NCBI GenBank assembly: GCA_034120015.1
Contig: JAXEIF010000031.1
Span: forward strand, 1-64,000
Length of the DNA stretch: 64,000 nt
Direction: 5' to 3'
Source: CALXOJ01 sp034120015
Lineage (GTDB): Bacteria; Spirochaetota; Spirochaetia; JAFGXN01
Shown: positions 58,133-64,000 of the stretch, piece by piece
Layout: each line of letters begins with the position of its first letter
Numbering within the stretch: the first letter of the stretch is position 1
Notes under the pieces: model-generated
Seen by the model: the letters and a program-made list of their open reading frames with translations, nothing else
Databases searched by the model: none
What the model was told of the DNA's origin: nothing
Translations under genes and position numbers: made by a program

Positions 58133-61100
58133 ATGAAGGAATTTGTTTCGTTTTTACTGTCGAAAATCAAGACTTATCCGCCTTACAATGCCCTGCTTTC
58201 CGCTTTTGCCTACGAAAAGTATCCGATTCATGCGGACGGATTAAAAGGTTCTTTGATTCCTCTTATATTATCGGAATTATTTTCTATAGGTAAAGCCTCT
58301 TTTTTGATTATTCTTCCTTATGATAAAGAAGCCAAACAGGCGGCAGAAGATTTTCGGCGGCAGGGAATCCCGGCCTGTTATTTTCCGGAATCGGGGCAGG
58401 TTCCCTATTCGGACGGTCGTCGCGACCCGCAGACGGCAGGCGAACGCCTGCATGTACTGCAAACGCTGGCCTCGGGTGAAAAATGCGTGGTAACGGCTTC
58501 GCTTCGTTCTCTTTTACAGCCGACGGTACCGCCGCAGTGGCTTCGTTCGCAGCGGATAAAGGTGACCTCCGGAAAGAGCGTCGATCCGCAGGCGGTCGAA
58601 CACTTTCTCGTTGACGGCGGCTATCTGCGGGTACCGCGGGTAACGGTGCCGGGTGAATTTGCCGTTCGCGGCGAAGTCATCGATGTTTTCATGCCGGGGC
58701 AGACGCAGGCGGTACGGATTGTATGCGAATGGGATACCGTCGAAAAAATCCGTTACTTCGATCCCGTCTCGCAGGAGAGCAGCTGCGAAACCGAGGCCGT
58801 TTTTCTTTATCCCGCTTCCGAATACCGCTGGAGTGATGAACGGATTGACGGAATAGCGGAATTCCTTAAAAAGAAAACGTTTCTGCGCGAAAAAAAAGAT
58901 TTTTTTCTTTCCGATTTAAAAGAAATGCGCAGCTGTGCCCGGGAAGAGTGGCTCTATCCGATGTCGTTCGAACACCGTGCCTTTCTGACCGATTACCTGA
59001 AAGAGAAAGATGTTCTGATTTCGATTAATCCGGAACGGTTCGGTGCGTTGTCGGAAACGGTTCTGAACGATTTTAAAGGATTTTATGCACGTGCCCGTGC
59101 GGCCGGAGCCGTGATTCCGACTCCCGAGGAGTTTCTGCAAACTTACGAAGAGGCGTTAAGCCGCTGGCCGAAGCAGATTTCGGTCGATTATATTGCCCAA
59201 ACAGCTTTTAAAGAACGTATTTCGTTTGAGGCCGGCGAGTCGCACTCTTATTTCGGAAACATCAACTACTTTAAGGAAGAACTCCAAACGCGGATAGCCA
59301 ACGGCTACACCGTATTTGTGTTTGCCGGCAACGCGGCGCAGGGCGAACGGCTCCGCTATCTGCTGCGGGACACCGGAGTCCGGGTTTCGGATGACCGGCT
59401 GTCGGAGGGCTTCGTTCTGCCGTCGCTGAAAATCCTCTGCATCGCCGAACACGAAATTTTCGGCCGCAAACGGCGCAAAGTGTCGCTGGTGCGCAACGTC
59501 AAAACCAAAGTAATCGACAGCCTGCTTGATCTGGAAGAGGGTGACTATGTGGTTCACGTCAATCACGGCATTGCCGTTTACCGCGGCATCGAGCGTGTGA
59601 AGTCGGCGGACCGGGAACGCGATTACATTAAACTGGAATATGCGCAAAACGAAATTCTTTTTGTCCCGACCGAGCAGGTGAATCTGATTCAGCGCTATCT
59701 CGGCGGCGAAGGGAAAACGCCGACTCTCGATGTTCTCGGCGGCAAAACGTGGCAAAATAAGAAAGAACGGGCCCGCAAAAGTGTCGAGGATTTGGCCGAT
59801 ATGCTTCTGGATATTTATTCGGAGCGTGAACAGAGTCGCGGATTTCGGTTTTCGCCCGACACCGAATGGCAGCTCGATTTTGAAGCCCGTTTTCCGTACG
59901 AAGAAACCGAGGATCAGCTGCGTTCGATTGCCGAAATCAAAGCCGATATGGAATCGGACAAACCGATGGACCGGCTGCTGTGCGGCGATACCGGCTACGG
60001 CAAAACCGAAGTGGCGATGCGGGCCGCTTTTAAGGCGGTAGTTGACGGAAAACAGACAGCCCTGATTGCCCCGACCACAATTCTGGCCGGACAGCACTAC
60101 GAAAATTTCCGCAAACGCTTCGAAGGGTTTCCCGTACGCATCGAACTGGTTTCCCGCTTTGTGACCGGCAGCCGTCTGAAAGCGGTGCTGGCCGCGGCCG
60201 CCGAGGGAAAAGTCGATATCCTTATCGGGACACACCGGCTGCTGCAGAAAGATGTGGTTTTTAAGAACCTCGGATTGCTGATTGTCGATGAGGAACACCG
60301 CTTCGGCGTTAAAGACAAAGAGCGGCTGAAAGGCCTGAAAACCAACGTTGATGCACTGGCTATGTCGGCAACTCCGATTCCGAGGACCCTGCACATGTCG
60401 CTTCTCAAAATCCGTGACATCTCTCTCATCACCACCTCACCGTACAACCGAAAGCCGATCGAAACGGTGATTCACGCTTTTGACGAGCAGATGATCCGTA
60501 CTGCCATTATGAAAGAGGTCGAACGGGGCGGACAGGTCTTTTATCTTCATAACCGGATCGAAAGTCTCGAATCGATTCGCCTGTTTTTGGAAAAAATCGT
60601 GCCTGAGGTGATGATCGAAACGGCGCACGGGCGTATGAATGCCGAAGAGCTGGACGAAAAAATGCACCGGTTTATCAACAACGAGTTTCAGGTCCTTTTG
60701 TCGACCACAATTATCGAAAGCGGCATCGATATTCCCAACGTCAATACCATCATTATCGACCGGGCCGATATGTACGGCATCAGTCAGCTTTACCAGTTGA
60801 AAGGGCGGGTCGGACGCAGCGACCGGACCAGTTTTGCTTATTTGCTCTATCCCGATGACCGGCCGCTTCCCGAACTGGCGGTCAAACGGCTGCAGGTGAT
60901 TTCCGACTTCAGCGAACTGGGATCCGGATTCCGGATTGCGATGAAAGACATGGAGATCCGCGGGGCCGGTAACCTGCTGGGACGGCAGCAGCACGGAGAG
61001 ATTTCGTCTGTCGGCTACGAAATGTATGTTAAAATGCTCGATGATGTGATCAGCGAAAAGCAGAATCGGGAGCGCCATGAAGAGATTGACCTCGAATTGG

Positions 61101-61519
61101 AATATTCCGGCTTTATTCCCGATGAGTATATTGCCGAAAAGAGCGAGAAGATGGCTGTTTACAAACGGATCGCCTCGATTCGGACCGAGGAAGATTATGA
61201 TACGGCTTTGGAAGAGATCAGCGACCGCTACGGGCCGTTGCCGCCGGCCGTTCATTCGCTTTTTGCCGTGGCGCAGGTGCGTGTGGTGGCCGAAAAACTG
61301 GGCATTACCTCGATTCGGGAGCGGGGCGGATTTGCCGCCGTCGAGTTCGGTAAAGTCAGCCTGCTGAACCCGGGAAAAGTGGTGCGGTTGATTTCGGAGA
61401 ATCCCGAAACGGTCATTTACCGCCCCGATACTCCCAATGTGATCCGCTTTAAAACGCAGTCGCTGGAGCTGGTGCAGAAAAGCGCTTTTCTCAGCGAACG
61501 TCTGCGGATGCTGCTGTAG
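58133..61519 (+). CDS. mfd: Transcription-repair coupling factor
   Basis: I chose the ATG at 58133 (1128 aa, MKEFVSFLL); the longer frame overlaps the divergent gene. UvrB-like N-terminal domains are followed by the RNA-polymerase interaction domain (EEGDYVVHVNHGIAVYRG) and the translocase. The translocase has RLLCGDTGYGKTEVAMRAAF (Walker A), LLIVDEEHRFGV (DEEH), SATPIPRTLHMSL, TTIIESGIDIPNVNT and QLYQLKGRVGRS. A TRCF C-terminal domain completes it. Mfd removes stalled polymerase and recruits UvrAB. No clear Shine-Dalgarno sequence precedes the start. Confidence 0.95.
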   Translation: MKEFVSFLLSKIKTYPPYNALLSAFAYEKYPIHADGLKGSLIPLILSELFSIGKASFLIILPYDKEAKQAAEDFRRQGIPACYFPESGQVPYSDGRRDPQTAGERLHVLQTLASGEKCVVTASLRSLLQPTVPPQWLRSQRIKVTSGKSVDPQAVEHFLVDGGYLRVPRVTVPGEFAVRGEVIDVFMPGQTQAVRIVCEWDTVEKIRYFDPVSQESSCETEAVFLYPASEYRWSDERIDGIAEFLKKKTFLREKKDFFLSDLKEMRSCAREEWLYPMSFEHRAFLTDYLKEKDVLISINPERFGALSETVLNDFKGFYARARAAGAVIPTPEEFLQTYEEALSRWPKQISVDYIAQTAFKERISFEAGESHSYFGNINYFKEELQTRIANGYTVFVFAGNAAQGERLRYLLRDTGVRVSDDRLSEGFVLPSLKILCIAEHEIFGRKRRKVSLVRNVKTKVIDSLLDLEEGDYVVHVNHGIAVYRGIERVKSADRERDYIKLEYAQNEILFVPTEQVNLIQRYLGGEGKTPTLDVLGGKTWQNKKERARKSVEDLADMLLDIYSEREQSRGFRFSPDTEWQLDFEARFPYEETEDQLRSIAEIKADMESDKPMDRLLCGDTGYGKTEVAMRAAFKAVVDGKQTALIAPTTILAGQHYENFRKRFEGFPVRIELVSRFVTGSRLKAVLAAAAEGKVDILIGTHRLLQKDVVFKNLGLLIVDEEHRFGVKDKERLKGLKTNVDALAMSATPIPRTLHMSLLKIRDISLITTSPYNRKPIETVIHAFDEQMIRTAIMKEVERGGQVFYLHNRIESLESIRLFLEKIVPEVMIETAHGRMNAEELDEKMHRFINNEFQVLLSTTIIESGIDIPNVNTIIIDRADMYGISQLYQLKGRVGRSDRTSFAYLLYPDDRPLPELAVKRLQVISDFSELGSGFRIAMKDMEIRGAGNLLGRQQHGEISSVGYEMYVKMLDDVISEKQNRERHEEIDLELEYSGFIPDEYIAEKSEKMAVYKRIASIRTEEDYDTALEEISDRYGPLPPAVHSLFAVAQVRVVAEKLGITSIRERGGFAAVEFGKVSLLNPGKVVRLISENPETVIYRPDTPNVIRFKTQSLELVQKSAFLSERLRMLL

Positions 61520-61528
61520 GAGATTAAT

Positions 61529-61738
61529 ATGGAAAACAACAACGCGGACAGCGGGTTTCAAACCCGTATGGAAATGCAGACCGCCTTTCTGGAGCGGCAG
61601 CTGCAGGAGCTGAACGAAACGGTGCTTGAACTGAACCGCCGGGTCGACCGCGCCGAAAAGCGCATCCGGCAGCTGACCGACCGGATCGAAGAGGGCAGCG
61701 GCGAGCTCAATCCGAATATCCGCCCGCCTCATTACTGA
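61529..61738 (+). CDS. slyX: SlyX-like coiled-coil protein
   Basis: This 69-aa protein is almost all coiled coil (MQTAFLERQLQELNETVLEL, followed by NRRVDRAEKRIRQL) and ends with the family's PPHY. SlyX is widespread but its function is unknown. AGGAG lies just upstream, ten bases after the mfd stop, so it is the second gene of the mfd transcript, which ends at the hairpin immediately after it. Confidence 0.85.
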   Translation: MENNNADSGFQTRMEMQTAFLERQLQELNETVLELNRRVDRAEKRIRQLTDRIEEGSGELNPNIRPPHY

Positions 61739-61768
61739 AAAAGCTGTCCGGCGGACAGCTTTTTCTTT
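61738..61768 (+). terminator. Intrinsic terminator after slyX
   Basis: AAAAAGCTGTCC (61738-61749) and GGACAGCTTTTT (61753-61764) pair perfectly around a three-base loop and run into CTTT. The stem starts at the last base of the slyX stop. The A/T-rich stem base makes it usable from the minus side as well. Confidence 0.88.
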
Positions 61769-61780
61769 CCGGTTATAATG

Positions 61781-62503
61781 TTACAGAATGGTTCCTTCCG
61801 TCGAAACGGTGACCGCCTCGACGGGAACCGTGCGTCCCGACCGTTCGACGGCCCGCTGCACCGCCGCCGTCAGACCGCCGCAGCAGGGGACCTCCATCCG
61901 TACCACTGTGATACTGCGGATATCATTGGCGGCAAACATCGCTTCCAGCTTTTCCGAATAATCGACCCCGTCCAGTTTCGGGCAGCCGATCAGCGTAATC
62001 CGCCCTTTAATAAAGGTTTCGTGAAAATCGGCAAAGGCAAACGGCGCACAGTCGGCCGCAATCAGCAAATCGGCTCCGTTCAGGTAGGGCGCATTGACCG
62101 GCATCAGTTTGATTTGAACCGGCCACTGGGAAAGGCGGCTCGGTGGTTCCTTCTGCGAACAGCAGCCGCCGTGGCCTTCACCGTGACAGCCGCCTCCGCG
62201 GTGCAGCAGCCGGCTTTGCGAACCGGGACAGCCGCACGGTGACGGTTGCCGTACCGGTTGCCCGGCGGCCGCTTTGGCGGCAGCAACCGCCGCTTCGTTA
62301 TAGGCGGGAGCTTCTCTGGTTTCGAAACGGATGGCTCCGGTCGGACAGGCCGGCAGGCAGTCGCCCAAACCGTCGCAGTAATCTTCCCGTGTCAGCCTTG
62401 CTTTTCCGTCGACCATTTCAATCGCGCCCTCGTGACAGGCGGCCGCGCACAGACCGCAGCCGCTGCATTTCTCTTCGTCAATGGTAATGATTTTGCGAAT
62501 CAT
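61781..62503 (-). CDS. Two-[4Fe-4S] ferredoxin-domain protein with Cys/His-rich linker
   Basis: This 240-aa protein starts with two ferredoxin-type clusters: CSGCGLCAAAC and CDGLGDCLPACP. A cysteine- and histidine-rich stretch near residues 88-112 (CGCPGSQ, CHGEGHGGCC) follows. The C-terminal domain has LLIAADCAPFAFADFH, LIGCPKLD and EVPCCGGL. Proteins like this occur across strict anaerobes and are often annotated only as 4Fe-4S proteins. The linker could bind extra metal or a third cluster. It has its own promoter and suggests anaerobic life. Confidence 0.85.
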   Translation of the reverse strand: MIRKIITIDEEKCSGCGLCAAACHEGAIEMVDGKARLTREDYCDGLGDCLPACPTGAIRFETREAPAYNEAAVAAAKAAAGQPVRQPSPCGCPGSQSRLLHRGGGCHGEGHGGCCSQKEPPSRLSQWPVQIKLMPVNAPYLNGADLLIAADCAPFAFADFHETFIKGRITLIGCPKLDGVDYSEKLEAMFAANDIRSITVVRMEVPCCGGLTAAVQRAVERSGRTVPVEAVTVSTEGTIL

Positions 62504-62520
62504 AGTTTCTCCTTCGGTTT

Positions 62521-62549
62521 AATATATACAGGAGCAGAGCGGAAGACAA
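62521..62549 (-). promoter_or_regulatory. Promoter of the ferredoxin-like gene
   Basis: Minus-strand TTGTCT (62549-62544), 17 bases, TATATT (62526-62521); the short leader carries GAAGGAG before the ATG at 62503. Confidence 0.68.
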
Positions 62550-62610
62550 GTCTCTTTTGACGGATTCCGCCTGGTGCTGTTCGAACAGTCTCTGTTTTTT
62601 CCGCTTTTTG

Positions 62611-62680
62611 TTGTTTTTTTTACGATATGAGTGTATTCTGTAAATAGAATATTAAAAGTGCGGAAAACCGCAGGGAGGAT
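62611..62680 (+). promoter_or_regulatory. Promoter and leader hairpin of the LRR lipoprotein gene
   Basis: TTGTTT (62611-62616), 17 bases, TATTCT (62634-62639). The leader holds a hairpin TGCGG-AAAA-CCGCA (62659-62672) immediately before the ribosome-binding site GGGAGGA. It could shield or expose that site. The rest of the 180-base gap toward the ferredoxin-like gene shows nothing else. Confidence 0.55.
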
Positions 62681-62683
62681 TGA

Positions 62684-64000
62684 ATGAACAAAAAGAGAAA
62701 GATTTCCGTTACGGGAATCGCAATGATGATTTTGACAATGTTTCTGTATGGCTGTGAACCGGAACCGGTGCCTGTCACAGGCATTTCGCTCGACACAACG
62801 GAACTGTCGCTGGCAGTCGGCGAGTCGGCCGATTTAAAAGTAACGGTGGAACCGGCCGATGCGACGGAAAAAACAGTGACATGGAATGCCGAACCGGCGG
62901 GAATTGTGAAAGTGACACCGGGTAAAGACGGTTGCTTTACCCTGCGGGGGCTGAACAGCGGTAATGCTGTTTTCGGTGTCACGGCCGGGGATCGGACAGC
63001 AGACTGTATTGTGAGTGTCAGCAGTCTCCGGCTGAACCGGACGGCGGCGTCGCTGCTGTTTGACGAGACTGTCGATCTGACCGCTTTAGTGTCTGCCGAT
63101 GCAGCGGAACAGACAGTGAGTTGGAGTGCCGAACCGGCCGGAGCGGTGGAACTGGATTTTGAAGGAAACTTCTGCACGGTGATTCCCGTTGATAACGGAA
63201 CGGTGACCGTCACCGCCTCTGCCGGCCCGGCCAAAGCGGTCTGTACGATTAATTCCCGGGTTTTCGTCGACGATGCCTTTGTGGCCGCGGTGGGAGAGCA
63301 GTGTGCCACCTGGAAAAAAGAGAGCAACGGCAGGGTGAAACTGACGCCGGAGAACAGAGAGGCGATGAAGGCGGTCACGAATCTGAACTTAAACGGTAAG
63401 GGGTTAACCGATCTTTCCGACATCGAATGGTTTACCGGACTGACGGATCTGTTCTGCGACAACAATCCGCTTACGGAACTGGATGTGTCAAACTGCACGG
63501 CGCTGACGGAGCTGGATTGTCAGGACAATCAGCTGACAGCATTGGATGTGTCGGCAAACACAGCATTAACGGAGTTAGATTGTCGTGTAAATCAGTTGAT
63601 ATCACTGAATGTATCGGGTTGCACGGTCCTGACGATTCTGGACTGCCGAATCAATCAGCTTACGGAACTGGATGTGTCGGCGAACACGGCGTTGACGGCT
63701 CTGGAATGTAGTAATAATCAGCTGACAGCATTGGATGTGTCAAACTGTACGGTATTGACGGGGCTGGGCTGTGGTGATAATCATTTGGCGGAACTTGATG
63801 TGTCTGACTGTACGGCGTTGACGACTCTGGAATGTAGTAACAATCAGCTGATGTCGTTGGATGTATCAAAAAATACGGCACTTGTTACGCTGTGGGGTTA
63901 CGACAATCGGCTGACGGCACTGGATGTATCGGCCTGCACGTCGCTGGGGTATCTGTACTGCGGAGACCAAACGTCTGATGGTACAACAGCACAGACGCTG
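62684..64000 (+). CDS. Surface lipoprotein with bacterial Ig-like domains and leucine-rich repeats, cut by window end
   Basis: The frame is open from the ATG at 62684 to the window end (439 residues, no stop). A lipobox LYGC gives Cys24. Residues about 29-105 and 107-190 are two Big_2-like Ig domains (VTGISLDTTELSLAVGESAD, VTWNAEPAG; then LRLNRTAASLLFDETVDL, VSWSAEPAG). From about residue 225 leucine-rich repeats begin, and from 253 they settle into exact 21-residue units, LxCxxNxLTxLDVSxxTxLTx. BspA-like proteins of this kind act in adhesion. The protein is probably exported to the cell surface; its full length and C-terminus are outside the window. Confidence 0.85.
   Translation, partial: MNKKRKISVTGIAMMILTMFLYGCEPEPVPVTGISLDTTELSLAVGESADLKVTVEPADATEKTVTWNAEPAGIVKVTPGKDGCFTLRGLNSGNAVFGVTAGDRTADCIVSVSSLRLNRTAASLLFDETVDLTALVSADAAEQTVSWSAEPAGAVELDFEGNFCTVIPVDNGTVTVTASAGPAKAVCTINSRVFVDDAFVAAVGEQCATWKKESNGRVKLTPENREAMKAVTNLNLNGKGLTDLSDIEWFTGLTDLFCDNNPLTELDVSNCTALTELDCQDNQLTALDVSANTALTELDCRVNQLISLNVSGCTVLTILDCRINQLTELDVSANTALTALECSNNQLTALDVSNCTVLTGLGCGDNHLAELDVSDCTALTTLECSNNQLMSLDVSKNTALVTLWGYDNRLTALDVSACTSLGYLYCGDQTSDGTTAQTL
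63440..64000 (+). repeat. Nine in-phase 63-bp direct repeats encoding leucine-rich repeats
   Basis: Units start at 63440, 63503, 63566, 63629, 63692, 63755, 63818, 63881 and 63944 (the last is cut). Each begins with a leucine codon and encodes 21 residues with a cysteine at position 6 and LDVS in the second half. Spacing is exact, with no indels. The third codon positions vary, so the array is diverged rather than freshly amplified. Confidence 0.85.

Noticed and set aside
59156..61732. Two long open frames antisense to mfd (412 and 431 aa)
   Set aside because: The mfd frame carries every expected motif; the antisense frames are low-complexity shadows caused by codon bias.
62620..63498. 292-aa open frame antisense to the LRR lipoprotein
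   Set aside because: It is Ser/Thr/Ala-rich shadow coding with no ribosome-binding site, and the plus strand has a lipobox, Ig domains and in-phase repeats.
63440..64000. 63-bp repeats considered as a CRISPR array
   Set aside because: The repeats are contiguous, keep one reading frame and encode leucine-rich repeats; there are no spacers and no cas genes.

Overview
The window reads as chromosomal DNA of a diderm, probably strictly anaerobic and host-associated bacterium. Several features point to a spirochaete of the Treponema kind: def, fmt and a PASTA-domain membrane protein in a row, a complete MoxR/Bat aerotolerance operon, a fused pyrBI gene, a TolC-type outer-membrane protein, and many lipoprotein signal peptides. 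This placement is inference from gene content; no rRNA is present. Genes are tightly packed, stop/start overlaps of the ATGA and TAATG kind are common, and no gene-free stretch exceeds about 200 bases. I saw no tRNA, rRNA, CRISPR array, insertion sequence or prophage.

Layout, left to right. 1-5.2 kb: the end of an unknown gene, a TolC-like channel, and a convergent peptidase/propeller/barrel protein. 5.2-11.4 kb: a Sel1-repeat protein, then on the minus strand a HAD hydrolase followed by hisD-folC-hisC-rqcH. 11.5-18 kb (+): cdaA-cdaR-acpS-DUF2225-truA-UDG-like-priA, so c-di-AMP synthesis, lipid-carrier priming and DNA maintenance share one transcript. 18-21.5 kb (+): def-fmt-PASTA protein-lipoprotein. 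21.4-29 kb (-): a large secreted protein, then prfA-prmC-relA-ispD-MBL hydrolase. 29.2-33.6 kb: a GH33 sialidase, a lipoprotein and a GH109 alpha-N-acetylgalactosaminidase-like enzyme, together a mucin-type glycan set. 33.8-43.6 kb (+): alr, a phosphotyrosine phosphatase, then moxR-DUF58-membrane lipoprotein-batA-batB-batC-batD-batE.

43.6-48.5 kb (-) is the highlight: a five-gene, translationally coupled CoA operon of archaeal type. It encodes pantoate kinase, phosphopantothenate synthetase (4-phosphopantoate--beta-alanine ligase), PanB, an MfnA-like PLP aspartate decarboxylase and CoaBC. Bacteria normally use PanC plus pantothenate kinase. Next to it lies a stand-alone E2 acyltransferase catalytic domain. 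49.5-54.3 kb: pyrBI (+), then a ParB-like protein and PBP1A (-). 54.4-58.1 kb (-): an M23 peptidase, a membrane protein, a PHP phosphoesterase and two unknown proteins. 58.1-61.7 kb (+): mfd and slyX. 61.8-62.5 kb (-): a ferredoxin-like protein. 62.7-64 kb (+): an Ig/leucine-rich-repeat lipoprotein cut by the window end.

A second recurring signal is promoter architecture. At least seven genes have a good -35/17-bp/-10 promoter whose -10 box ends only 5-7 bases before the start codon, so their transcripts should be leaderless. The genes are hisD, cdaA, def, the 716-aa secreted protein, prfA, pantoate kinase and PBP1A. Two more genes have a 9-base gap. The same spacing was used to choose several start codons here.
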